A stretch of DNA of 64,000 bases, from the NCBI GenBank assembly GCA_050185825.1, contig JBFWZA010000003.1, positions 124,001 to 188,000 of the forward strand. The letters run 5' to 3'. A program made the position numbers and the translations under genes. The notes beneath the pieces are model-generated. The model worked only from the letters and a program-made list of their open reading frames with translations, searched no databases and had not been told where the DNA came from. Shown here piece after piece: positions 42,929 through 50,931 of the stretch (its first letter is position 1; each line of letters opens with the position of its first letter). This DNA comes from SZUA-309 sp050185825 (GTDB lineage: Bacteria > Pseudomonadota > Gammaproteobacteria > Pseudomonadales > Azotimanducaceae).

Positions 42929-43659
42929 CAGACCAGCGTCCGGCCGCCGTCGACGATGAGAACCTGGCCCGTGGAATAGCTGCCGGTCATGAGATAGAGA
43001 TACGCCTCGGCGACCTCCGCAGGCAGTCCTGCCCGGGGCAGCGGCTGGCTCGACGTCATCCGCCGGAGCTGCTCTTCCCGCCGCTCCTCGGGCATGTCGT
43101 TCCAGACCTCGGTCAGGATCAGGCCGGGACAGACGGCGTTCACCCGGACCGGCGCCAGATCCACCGCCAGCGCCCGGGTGAGGTGCTCGATGGCGCCGGC
43201 CATCGCCGTGCTGAGTGCCGCCTGCTTGCGCGGCCGGTGTGCGACCACACCGTTGGTGACCGTGATCGACCCCGTTTTCGAGATCCCGCCGAGCGCGTGC
43301 TTGACGGCCGCCACGGCGCCCCAGAACCGGACCGTGAAAATCGCGCCGGCATCCTCCAGGTCGAGCTCCGCCACGGGCCGGGGCGCGCGAAAGGCGCCCC
43401 AGTCACCGGCGGTGAAGACCAGATGATCGAAGGCGCCGACCCCGGCGAAGAAGGCTGCCAGGCTTGCCTCGTCACGGACGTCCACCGCCGCACCCGAGGC
43501 CTGCGGGCCGAGTCGGCCCACGGCCGCATCCACCTTGTCGCCGTCGCTCGATCCGATCACCACCTGCGCCCCCGCTTCGATGGCACGGGCAGCGACCGCG
43601 AAGCCGATCCCCGAGCTCCCACCGATGACGGCTACCCGCGTGCCGGTCAGCTCCCCCAT
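42928..43659 (-). CDS. Atypical SDR lacking catalytic Tyr/Lys
   Basis: 243 aa. The Rossmann start VAVIGGSSGIGFAVAARA and the C-terminal RVNAVCPGLILTEVWN and TGQVLIVDGG mark it as an SDR. In the place of the Ser-Tyr-xxx-Lys site it reads VTNGVVAHRPRKQAALSTAMAGAIEHL: no Tyr or Lys at the expected spacing, although the second helix and PG loop are conserved. Such SDRs may use another mechanism or act as binding proteins. Coupled to the ICMT-like gene. Confidence 0.85.
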   Translation of the reverse strand: MGELTGTRVAVIGGSSGIGFAVAARAIEAGAQVVIGSSDGDKVDAAVGRLGPQASGAAVDVRDEASLAAFFAGVGAFDHLVFTAGDWGAFRAPRPVAELDLEDAGAIFTVRFWGAVAAVKHALGGISKTGSITVTNGVVAHRPRKQAALSTAMAGAIEHLTRALAVDLAPVRVNAVCPGLILTEVWNDMPEERREEQLRRMTSSQPLPRAGLPAEVAEAYLYLMTGSYSTGQVLIVDGGRTLV

Positions 43660-43767
43660 CTCTCCTCCTCACCCGATTCGCAACACCCGTCGTATGCTAC
43701 CCCGACACCGCCGCCGGGCGGCATGACGATGTGGCCCGGCATCAGGCAGATCCGAACAGGGAGACCC

Positions 43768-44403
43768 ATGAACCTCGACAAGCTGCGCGAAGCCGAATCG
43801 CTGTTTCTTCACCGCTACCCCGGAGGGTTCGACAACGAGGAGATCCAGGCGATCGTGCGCAAGCGGCACAACGTCGGCCGACTCTCCGAGTTCGCGGCCG
43901 AGACCCTGGCCCGTCCCCGCTTCCGCCACACCGCACAGGTGCTGGACGACATCGTGAAGATCGTCTCCCGTTCCTCCATGGTCTCCATGTTCGAGAAGCC
44001 GAAGTTCAAACGCTTCGTGGAGGGCCTCGCCCGCGATGATCGGTCACTGCTCGCCTCGGCATTCCAGCGCACGCTGCACGGCAGCCAGCAGAAGGGGTTC
44101 ACGGACCTCGTCGATCTGCTGGCCGAGGCGGGGCTGGCGAAGTGGAGCCTGGCGACGATCTGCCTGTATCAGTACCGTCCGGAGACCGAGGTCTTCGTCA
44201 AGCCGACCACCACGAAGAACGTGATCCGGCAGTTCGAGCTCGACGGCCTCGTTTACCGGCCGCGGCCGAGCTGGGCGTTCTACCAGGCATATCGCGAAGC
44301 GATCGCACAGATGAAGGCGGCGGTCAGTCCGGCGCTGGCGCCGAACAACGCCGCCTTCACGGGATTTCTCATGATGTCCACCGCGGTGGGTCAGCCCGAC
44401 TGA
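43768..44403 (+). CDS. Conserved-looking hypothetical protein
   Basis: 211 aa, start MNLDKLREAESLFLHRYPGGF with AGGGAG upstream. Soluble, no signal peptide. Notable stretches: FRHTAQVLDDIVKIVSRSSMVSMFEKPKFKRFVEGL, KWSLATICLYQYRPETEVFVKPTTTKNVI and LVYRPRPSWAFYQAYREAI. Basic and aromatic residues in the second half suggest nucleic-acid or nucleotide binding, but I recognise no family. It is a single gene between a divergent SDR pair and a convergent esterase. Confidence 0.72.
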   Translation: MNLDKLREAESLFLHRYPGGFDNEEIQAIVRKRHNVGRLSEFAAETLARPRFRHTAQVLDDIVKIVSRSSMVSMFEKPKFKRFVEGLARDDRSLLASAFQRTLHGSQQKGFTDLVDLLAEAGLAKWSLATICLYQYRPETEVFVKPTTTKNVIRQFELDGLVYRPRPSWAFYQAYREAIAQMKAAVSPALAPNNAAFTGFLMMSTAVGQPD

Positions 44404-44421
44404 GCCGCCTTCGCGCCGCCG

Positions 44422-46071
44422 CTACGGCTGGTAGCGGTTGCCGTAGGCCTCGCCGTCGTCGAAGAGCGCCCGCTGGGCCGCGCGCGCATCGTCCACCACT
44501 TCGGGCGTCTCGTCGAACACCATCACCGGCCGCCGCTCCAGATCGTACGGAGGCCACGAGGGAATCCGGGCGTTGTTCGGACTGCCCGTTCGCGCAAAGG
44601 CGATCCAGGTGTCCGCCATGATGTCGGCGAGCCGCTGCTGCGATTCGCCCACCCCGGACATGCTCTCGGAATTCGCCACGTTGTCGAAGACGAAGCCGAT
44701 CTCGAGCGCGTGGGGCGATCGCCACTTGCCGCCGTCCACCGGTGTGTCCCAGTCGAAGAGATACAGGTAGGCGGGCGCACCACCCTGCGCCGCCTTGCGT
44801 TCCGCCTGCAGCACGTGACCGGCCAGAAACCGGGAATCCGTCGTGGCTTCGAAATAGACGTCGGCGGGGGTGGCTTCCGGCTCGAGCTGGCGGTAGCCGG
44901 CAATGACCGCCGCCACGTCCCTGCCCGGAAATGCCGACGCCATCGCGGCCTCGAGGGTTTCCCAGGTGAGATCGAACACTGTCGGGTTGGCGGAGCCGGC
45001 AAACAGCGAGCTCTCCGTGCGATTGGTGCCGAGCATCAGGGGCACGTCCCGGCCGGGCGGGGCCGCATCCGGCTCGAAGGGATGCCGGGTCAGGGTGCGG
45101 CCGTCGATGGACGGCGCCGTGGCGGCGCCGGTGCCGGTGCCGGCGAAGGCTGCCTGAATGGTCTCCACGGGCAGCGTCCGGATGTCGCCGATGGTCTCTG
45201 CCGTCAGCCCCAGATTGGCCACCACCTTGTCCGCCGCGCTGCGGGCCGTGGCCTGCTCAGGAAACCGGAGCATGGCGCCGGACTGCACCACGGCACGGTG
45301 AAACAGCCCCTGCGCGGCAGGCGTCGCCATCAGCGTCGACACCTTGGCGCCGCCACCGGACTCGCCGAAGATCATCACCGTATCCGGGTCGCCGCCGAAG
45401 TTCCCGATGTTGTCCCGCACCCACTCGAGCGCGAGCAGCATGTCCAGCACCCCGGCGACCGCCGAGTCCTCGAATCCCTCGCCGTAGTGATTCAGCGCAA
45501 GATAGCCGAAGACGTTCAACCGATGATTGACGGTGACCACCACCACATCGCCCCGTCGGGCCAGTCGTGTGCCTTCGTAGGCCGTGGATGAGCCGTTGCC
45601 GCTGGTGAAGCCGCCGCCGTGGAACCAGACCATCACCGGGCGTTTGCCGCCATCGGCGAGCGCCGGCGTCCAGACGTTCAGAAACAGACAGTCTTCGCTC
45701 AGCGGCGGAGCGGGTTCCGGCCGCCAGGACGAGAACAGACCGCCCGGGTTGCCGGTGGGTGTCTGCGGGCAGGAGGCACCGTATTCAGTCGCGTCCGCCA
45801 CATCCTTCCAGAGGTCAGGCGTCGTCGGCGCGGCGAACCGCGTCAGGGACGTATCGCCACCATAACGGATTCCCCGGAACCTCAGAATGCCGTCGACCTG
45901 CATCCCGCGCACCTTCCCGGCTGCCGTCGCGGCGATGACCTCGTCTGCTGCCGCCGCCGGCGTCGTGGGAACCGCCACCGGCGCCTCGCGCTCCGCTTCC
46001 GCGCCGCACCCCGAAACCGCCGCCATCACGCCGATGACCGCCCCCGCACAGAACGCTCTGGCCGTGTGCAT
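44422..46071 (-). CDS. Carboxylesterase type B lipoprotein
   Basis: 549 aa. A type II signal with lipobox AVSGCG (Cys22) anchors it to a membrane. Type-B esterase motifs: EDCLFLNVWTP, VMVWFHGGGFTSGNG (oxyanion hole), GGDPDTVMIFGESGGGAKV (nucleophile Ser), with the catalytic Glu in the following third and His near SPHALEIGFVFDN. It cleaves carboxylic esters at the cell envelope. A duplicated CGCTGTTTCT 10-mer (period 13) lies just upstream at 46090-46112. Confidence 0.93.
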   Translation of the reverse strand: MHTARAFCAGAVIGVMAAVSGCGAEAEREAPVAVPTTPAAAADEVIAATAAGKVRGMQVDGILRFRGIRYGGDTSLTRFAAPTTPDLWKDVADATEYGASCPQTPTGNPGGLFSSWRPEPAPPLSEDCLFLNVWTPALADGGKRPVMVWFHGGGFTSGNGSSTAYEGTRLARRGDVVVVTVNHRLNVFGYLALNHYGEGFEDSAVAGVLDMLLALEWVRDNIGNFGGDPDTVMIFGESGGGAKVSTLMATPAAQGLFHRAVVQSGAMLRFPEQATARSAADKVVANLGLTAETIGDIRTLPVETIQAAFAGTGTGAATAPSIDGRTLTRHPFEPDAAPPGRDVPLMLGTNRTESSLFAGSANPTVFDLTWETLEAAMASAFPGRDVAAVIAGYRQLEPEATPADVYFEATTDSRFLAGHVLQAERKAAQGGAPAYLYLFDWDTPVDGGKWRSPHALEIGFVFDNVANSESMSGVGESQQRLADIMADTWIAFARTGSPNNARIPSWPPYDLERRPVMVFDETPEVVDDARAAQRALFDDGEAYGNRYQP

Positions 46072-46131
46072 CTTGCCCCCTTCGCTCTTCGCTGTTTCTG
46101 CTCGCTGTTTCTCTTCGGTTGATTGACGCGG

Positions 46132-47523
46132 CTACCGGGGATCCGGTCCAACGTCGCCCGCATCGATCTCCGGGTCTGTCGCGTCCGCATCCGGCACGAC
46201 ATCCGGTGCCTCCTCGGGCATCCGGGTTACCCGCGCCTTACCCACCCGATGCTCTTCCAGCGACAGCACCATCAGGTGGAACCCGTTCTCCGTCAGCTCG
46301 TCGTCGACCTCCGGTACCCGACCCAGCCGGCTCATGAACAGCCCGGAGACGGTGTTCACGTCGAGCTCGGCCGGCGCTTCCAGCCCGATCAGCTTCTCCA
46401 GGTCGTTCAGCGAGATCAGGCCGTCCACATCCCAGACATTCTCAGAGACTTCGACGAACCCCTTGCTGTCCACCTCTTCCGTGTCCGTTTCGTCGTGAAT
46501 CTCGCCCACGATCTCTTCGAGAAGGTCTTCCATGGTGACGATACCGATGAAGGCACCGTACTCGTCGATGACCAGCGCCATGTGTGCGCGCCGGGTCCGC
46601 ATGTGATCGAACAGCACCGCCGCCTGCTGGTTTTCCGGCACGATCAGCGGATCGCGCGCGAGCTCGCTCAGCTTCTTCCAGGGCTCGGGCTGGCCGGAGA
46701 GCACCGCATGCTGCAGGTCCTTGACGAGCACGACGCCGACGATGACCTCGCCTTCCCGGCTGTCGATCACGGGAAAGCGCGAATGCTGGCTGTCGCGGAT
46801 GATCGCCAGATTGATCTCCGGATCCGCATGCACATCCAGCGCGTCCACGTTCGTTCTCGGGATCATCACCCGGCTCACCTGCCGCTGATCGAAATCGAAG
46901 AGGTTGCGCAGCATGTCGGCCTTCTGATGCTGCAGCTCGCCGTGCTCCTTGGACGTCACCACCAGTCCCCTGAGCTCCTCGCCGCTCAGCACGTCCGCAT
47001 GGGTCGCTTCCTCCACACCGAACAGCGCGAGTATCGATCGGCTTGCCCTGTTCAGCAGATAGTTGAGCGGCCAGACGAGCAGATAGGCAATGTGCAGTGG
47101 ATACGCGGACCAGACGGCCACCGGCTCCGCCTGGCGGATGGCGAACGTCTTCGGCACCTGCTCACCGATCACGATGTGCAGCGACGAGAAGATGAGAAAG
47201 CCGACGATGAACGCCGTGGTGTGCAGCACGGACTCGGGCATGCCTGCCGCATGGAACAGCGGTTCCAGCAGAGCCGCAACCGCCGGCTCGCCGACCCAGC
47301 CGAGGCCCAGCGAGGCCATGGTGATGCCCAGCTGACAGGCAGCGAGGTACGCCTCCAGATTGCCCTGGATACGCGCCGTGAGCTTCGCGGCACCGCTCCC
47401 GGAATCCGCCATGCCGCGGATCCTGAACGGTCGGGCCTTCACCAGCGCGAACTCGGCCGCCACGAAGAAGCCGTTCGCCACGAGCAGGAGAGCGACCGCA
47501 ACGAAACTGGTGGTGGTGTCCAT
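46132..47523 (-). CDS. CNNM/CorC-type membrane protein with CBS pair
   Basis: About 463 aa from ATG 47523. The N-terminal CNNM transmembrane domain (1-190; FVAVALLLVANGFFVAAEFALVKAR, LGITMASLGLGWVGEP, GEQVPKTFAIRQ) is followed by two CBS domains (SRVMIPRTNVDALDVHAD and DHMRTRRAHMALVIDEYGAFIGIVTMEDLLEEIVGEI) and a C-terminal CorC_HlyC domain. The family, often called hemolysin-like, exports or regulates Mg2+/Co2+. The acidic tail DADATDPEIDAGDVGPD is extra. Confidence 0.92.
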   Translation of the reverse strand: MDTTTSFVAVALLLVANGFFVAAEFALVKARPFRIRGMADSGSGAAKLTARIQGNLEAYLAACQLGITMASLGLGWVGEPAVAALLEPLFHAAGMPESVLHTTAFIVGFLIFSSLHIVIGEQVPKTFAIRQAEPVAVWSAYPLHIAYLLVWPLNYLLNRASRSILALFGVEEATHADVLSGEELRGLVVTSKEHGELQHQKADMLRNLFDFDQRQVSRVMIPRTNVDALDVHADPEINLAIIRDSQHSRFPVIDSREGEVIVGVVLVKDLQHAVLSGQPEPWKKLSELARDPLIVPENQQAAVLFDHMRTRRAHMALVIDEYGAFIGIVTMEDLLEEIVGEIHDETDTEEVDSKGFVEVSENVWDVDGLISLNDLEKLIGLEAPAELDVNTVSGLFMSRLGRVPEVDDELTENGFHLMVLSLEEHRVGKARVTRMPEEAPDVVPDADATDPEIDAGDVGPDPR

Positions 47524-47672
47524 GAGTGCAGGGTCCCCCGAAGACTGAGCACGCCGCGTCTGCCGCCAGAGGAGGCAGCGTGGGGCGGTCGCCGAAAGCC
47601 CGTCAGTATACGGGCAACAGGGGACTTGACGCAGGCGCAAACCGGGCGACCGCAGGCCGGCCCTGCTGCCCA

Positions 47673-47700
47673 TTGATTCCCTGGCATCAGCTCATAGACT
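47673..47700 (+). promoter_or_regulatory. Promoter of the PhyH gene
   Basis: TTGATT (47673-47678), 16-nt spacer, TAGACT (47695-47700). Start of transcription would be close to 47707, inside the palindrome at 47702-47718. Confidence 0.5.
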
Positions 47701-47701
47701 G

Positions 47702-47718
47702 GCGAGCGCACCGCTCGC
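47702..47718. promoter_or_regulatory. 17-bp palindrome at the PhyH start site
   Basis: GCGAGCG / CGCTCGC around CAC, perfect 7-bp arms. It abuts the GGAGGGA ribosome-binding site (47719-47725). It could be an operator at +1 or, in RNA, a hairpin beside the RBS. Confidence 0.5.
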
Positions 47719-47727
47719 GGAGGGAGC

Positions 47728-48540
47728 ATGGACACACGGCTCGACACGCATCTCGAGAACCTGAAGAGGAACGGCTACACCATTCTCGAGAACGTCATCG
47801 CGCCGGACCTGGTCGACGGTCTGAACGAGGCGCTCGACCGGCTGGAACGGGAGCTGGGCACGACCCCCGGATGCAACCTGTTCGAGGGTCACCACACGAT
47901 CCGTATCTACAATCTGCTCGCCCGGGATCCGGTGTTTCAGGCCGTGCCCGTGCATCCCGCGGTGCTGCCCGTCGTGGAGGGCGTGCTCGACCGGGGTTGC
48001 CTCATTTCCTCGCTCTCCTCCATCTCCATCGATCCCGGCGAGGCAGCCCAGCCCATCCACGCCGACGACACGCTGATGGGCCTGCCCCGGCCCCACCCGG
48101 CCCTGGTGTGCAACTCCATGTGGGCGCTCACCGACTTCACCGAGGAAAACGGCGCGACCCGCATCGTGCCGGGCAGTCACTGCTTCGACAGCAAGCCCGA
48201 ATACGGCACCCATCCCGCGAGCGTTCCCGCGGAGATGACGCGCGGCAGCGTGCTGGTCTGGAACGGCAGCCTCTGGCACGGCGGCGGCGCCAACCGGTCG
48301 ACCGGGCGGCGGGTCGGCATCGCCATGAACTACTGCGCGGGCTTCATCCGCCAGCAGGAGAACCAGCAGCTCGGTATTCCTCTGGACCGGGTACGGACCT
48401 TCGAGCCACGCCTGCAGGAGCTCGCCGGATTCGGCACCTATCGCCACCTGATGGGGCACATCGACCGACAGAGTCCCATCCAGGCGCTGCTCGGTCGCGA
48501 TGACGGGTTCCGAACCGTGTGGGAGCTGATCGAGCCCTGA
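47728..48540 (+). CDS. Phytanoyl-CoA dioxygenase (PhyH) family protein
   Basis: 270 aa, Fe(II)/2-oxoglutarate dioxygenase fold. Metal ligands: AAQPIHADDT (His-x-Asp) and NGSLWHGGGANRS (distal His); the Arg in GRRVGIAMNY matches the 2OG carboxylate contact. NGYTILENVIAPDLVDGL is the usual PhyH N-terminus. It hydroxylates an aliphatic substrate of unknown identity. It has its own promoter and hairpin leader; its stop directly abuts that of the convergent lipoprotein gene. Confidence 0.92.
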   Translation: MDTRLDTHLENLKRNGYTILENVIAPDLVDGLNEALDRLERELGTTPGCNLFEGHHTIRIYNLLARDPVFQAVPVHPAVLPVVEGVLDRGCLISSLSSISIDPGEAAQPIHADDTLMGLPRPHPALVCNSMWALTDFTEENGATRIVPGSHCFDSKPEYGTHPASVPAEMTRGSVLVWNGSLWHGGGANRSTGRRVGIAMNYCAGFIRQQENQQLGIPLDRVRTFEPRLQELAGFGTYRHLMGHIDRQSPIQALLGRDDGFRTVWELIEP

Positions 48541-49101
48541 TCACTCGGCGAGCCGGGCCGCATAGTCCCTGGCCCCCTGCGCGACCGCCCGCGCGCAGTC
48601 GCCAGGCGTCTGGCCGCCTGCAAACAGGTCTCTACACGGACCGTCGAACACTTCCGGACGCGTCTCGGCAAGCCACCGGAAGACTGCTTGAAAAATCGGC
48701 GGGTCATCCCCCTCGAAGGTGACCGTCGCGACCCTGTCGTCCACCACCGTCAGCGTGAAGGTGTCGGTGGCCGTATAGCCCAGCGCCAAGCCGAAGTCGT
48801 CGGTCACCGTGATCGCGCATACCACCGTGCCTTCGGGCAGTTCGCGGCACGGCAGGCGGTGCTCCACCTGGTAGTGAGCCGCCTCTGCCCAGGCCTGGTA
48901 GTAGAGCACGGCGTCCGCATCCGTGCCCGGCAGGACGAGCGCAGCCAGACGCGCCCGGTCCCAGGAGTAGAACGCATCGACGAACGCATCCGCGGTGGCC
49001 AGGCTCGTGTCCGGCATCGACTGACCGCAACCGCAGAGCGCGGCGACGAGGAGGCCCGTCAGCCCCCTGGCGCCCGCCCGGCGGGCGCTTTCAATCCGCA
49101 C
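48541..49101 (-). CDS. NTF2-like lipoprotein
   Basis: 186 aa with a lipobox LCGCG near residue 25 after a Gly/Leu/Ala-rich signal. The mature part (ATADAFVDAFYSWDRARLAALVLPGTDADAVLYYQAW, then CRELPEGTVVCAITVTDDFG and FTLTVVDDRVATVTF) has the helix-plus-sheet layout of an NTF2-like domain. Four Cys in the mature chain may pair in the periplasm. Function unknown. Convergent with PhyH, zero spacing; divergent from the sterol-desaturase gene. Confidence 0.72.
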   Translation of the reverse strand: MRIESARRAGARGLTGLLVAALCGCGQSMPDTSLATADAFVDAFYSWDRARLAALVLPGTDADAVLYYQAWAEAAHYQVEHRLPCRELPEGTVVCAITVTDDFGLALGYTATDTFTLTVVDDRVATVTFEGDDPPIFQAVFRWLAETRPEVFDGPCRDLFAGGQTPGDCARAVAQGARDYAARLAE

Positions 49102-49148
49102 GACGCTGACCCATCATGATCCCGCCTGCATAGTCACAGGGGTGCAGC

Positions 49149-50045
49149 ATGGATCATCCGGATCCCACCTACAACGCGGCCACCGGTCTGCCTGCAACGC
49201 TCGTCCACTACGCGCTGCAGCCCGTCGCTCTGATCCTGATCCTCGCGTACTGGATGACGGCCGCCAACCCGCTGGCCTTCTTCATCACCATCGGCTCGCT
49301 GCAGGTGGCGCTCGGTGTTCTGGAGCGGCTGCTTCCCGCCCGGCCGGGCTGGGTGATCCGCGGCTGGGAGCAGGTCCGGAACATCCTGATCGTGGTGGTG
49401 CTGACCATCGCGATCGGCTACGTCGCGGCGTTCTATGACCAGGTTCTGCGCGAGCCGTTGGCCGTCTTTCGGGAATCGCTGCATCTGGACGTGTGGCCGC
49501 ACCACTGGCCGCTGCTCGCGCAGGTGTTTCTCGTCTTCTTCGCCAGCGAGTTCATCTGGTACTGGTTTCACCGGGCCGAGCACCGCTGGCATCCGGTGTG
49601 GCGACTGTCCGGCCATGGCGTCCACCACTCGTTCAAACGACTGGGCGCGTTGAACTTCGGTCTCAACCACCCGTTGGAGTTCTTCCTGCTGGTGCTGCCT
49701 GCCGCGCTCGTCGAGCTCACGTTCGGCGTCGGCGCCGCCGCGGCCGGCGCCGCCATCTTCAGCACCGCCCAGGCATCCATCGCACACGCCAATCTGGATC
49801 TCAACGCCCGGGGAATCGGCTGGCTGTTCACCACCAACCGCTATCACATCCACCATCACTCCATGGTGATGGCCGAGAGCAACACCAACTACGGGTGCTC
49901 GGCCATCGTCTGGGACCGGCTGTTCGGGACGTTCGCTGATGCGCGGACCGTGGAGGCCGGCACCGGCCCCACGGAGCCGACTCTGTGGCAGAAGGTGCTC
50001 ATGCCGCTGCGCGAGCCCGCAGACACGGCGATCGCGCCGGACTGA
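49149..50045 (+). CDS. Sterol desaturase/fatty acid hydroxylase superfamily
   Basis: 298 aa, four or more membrane helices. Histidine clusters are in family order: WYWFHRAEHRW (HX3H), GHGVHHSFK (HX2HH) and TNRYHIHHHSMVMAESNTNYG (HX2HH), which bind a di-iron centre. It hydroxylates or desaturates a lipid using O2. Bacterial members act on carotenoids, hopanoids, sterols or sphingolipid-like chains; the substrate here is open. Confidence 0.92.
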   Translation: MDHPDPTYNAATGLPATLVHYALQPVALILILAYWMTAANPLAFFITIGSLQVALGVLERLLPARPGWVIRGWEQVRNILIVVVLTIAIGYVAAFYDQVLREPLAVFRESLHLDVWPHHWPLLAQVFLVFFASEFIWYWFHRAEHRWHPVWRLSGHGVHHSFKRLGALNFGLNHPLEFFLLVLPAALVELTFGVGAAAAGAAIFSTAQASIAHANLDLNARGIGWLFTTNRYHIHHHSMVMAESNTNYGCSAIVWDRLFGTFADARTVEAGTGPTEPTLWQKVLMPLREPADTAIAPD

Positions 50046-50069
50046 CCGCAAAGGTCGAAGGTCCAGGGC

Positions 50070-50285
50070 TCAGACGATGGTCACCCAGCCGCCGCATTGC
50101 GGGCAGTGCGTGATCAGAACGCTGCGCGGCTCCGTCACCCCCTGACGGACAGGCGGCAGCGTGCGACGCTCGAAGGGATGGCGCTCAGCAGAGAAAGGAA
50201 ACTTCAACCGGCACCCCGGACATTTCAGCAGGGTGCCGTCCAGCTTCCCGGGATCCGGAACTACATCCAGACCATCGTGATCCAT
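50070..50285 (-). CDS. Small zinc-ribbon protein
   Basis: 71 aa with two CxxC knuckles, LKCPGCR and THCPQCGGW, about 35 residues apart, the layout of a small zinc ribbon. The first 25 bases overlap the 3' end of the MaoC gene on the same strand; no other start is possible without losing the N-terminus. The spacer (FPFSAERHPFERRTLPPVRQG) is basic. Function unknown; it may bind nucleic acid or serve as an adaptor to the MaoC protein. Confidence 0.6.
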   Translation of the reverse strand: MDHDGLDVVPDPGKLDGTLLKCPGCRLKFPFSAERHPFERRTLPPVRQGVTEPRSVLITHCPQCGGWVTIV

Positions 50286-50728
50286 TCACCCACCAGCGCC
50301 GGCTTGTCTTCCCCTTCGATCTCGATGGTGGACTCGTGCGCGATCTCCATCCGACCGCCGGACTTCGGTTCCACGCTCTTCACTACGAACCGGCCACGGA
50401 TGCGTTTGCCGCTCTTCACCGGCGCCATGAAGCGGATGCGGTTGTAGCCGTAGTTCACGCCCATCTTCGTGCCGGAGATGCCCGGCACGGCCTGGTAGGC
50501 CATCACCGGCATCATGGAGAGCGTGAGCAGCCCGTGGGCGATGGTGCCGCCGAACGGCGTTGCCGCGGCCGCCTCCGGGTTCACGTGCAGGAACATGTGA
50601 TCCTCGGTGACGTCGGCAAACTTCGTGATCCGCTCCTGGTCCATGAGGAACCAGTCGGACACGCCGATCTCCTTGCCGACGTGGCTCTGAACTTCTTCCA
50701 GGCTCATGCTCTTCGTTGGGCCCTGCAT
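50261..50728 (-). CDS. MaoC-like (R)-specific hydratase
   Basis: 155 aa, one hotdog domain. SDWFLMDQERITKFADVTEDHMFLHVNPEAA with FGGTIAHGLLTLSMMP holds the hydratase Asp/His dyad (DxxxxH) and is the MaoC signature; it hydrates trans-2-enoyl-CoA to (R)-3-hydroxyacyl-CoA. ATG 50728 is preferred (GGAG 6 nt before it) over ATG 50734 and GTG 50740. A related protein is at 60373-60843. Confidence 0.9.
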   Translation of the reverse strand: MQGPTKSMSLEEVQSHVGKEIGVSDWFLMDQERITKFADVTEDHMFLHVNPEAAAATPFGGTIAHGLLTLSMMPVMAYQAVPGISGTKMGVNYGYNRIRFMAPVKSGKRIRGRFVVKSVEPKSGGRMEIAHESTIEIEGEDKPALVGEWITMVWM

Positions 50729-50869
50729 GGTCATCTCCACGTGGTTTTCGACATGCGCGGGAGGATATCAGGCCGCCTCCCGATCGGACACCGGCTCAGC
50801 GGCCGTGTCCGCCGTGGGCGCATCGCCCGGACGCCCGGCACCTGCGACGAGCGCGACAGCACGCCGGCG

Positions 50870-50898
50870 TTGCCGGCTTTTTTTTAATGCGTTATAAG
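50870..50898 (+). promoter_or_regulatory. Promoter of the amidohydrolase-S41-MBL operon
   Basis: TTGCCG (50870-50875), 17-nt spacer with an A/T tract, TATAAG (50893-50898). Initiation near 50906 supports the GTG at 50932 and excludes the ATG at 50887, which precedes the -10 box. Confidence 0.55.
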
Positions 50899-50931
50899 TT
50901 TTGCCTCGAAGCACGCGAGGGAGACGCCACC

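Noticed and set aside
42874..43767. In-frame extension upstream of the 211-aa hypothetical protein
   Set aside because: Antisense to the SDR gene; the ATG at 43768 has a proper RBS.
46123..47676. 517-codon plus-strand frame
   Set aside because: Mirror of the CNNM/CorC gene, no recognisable domain.
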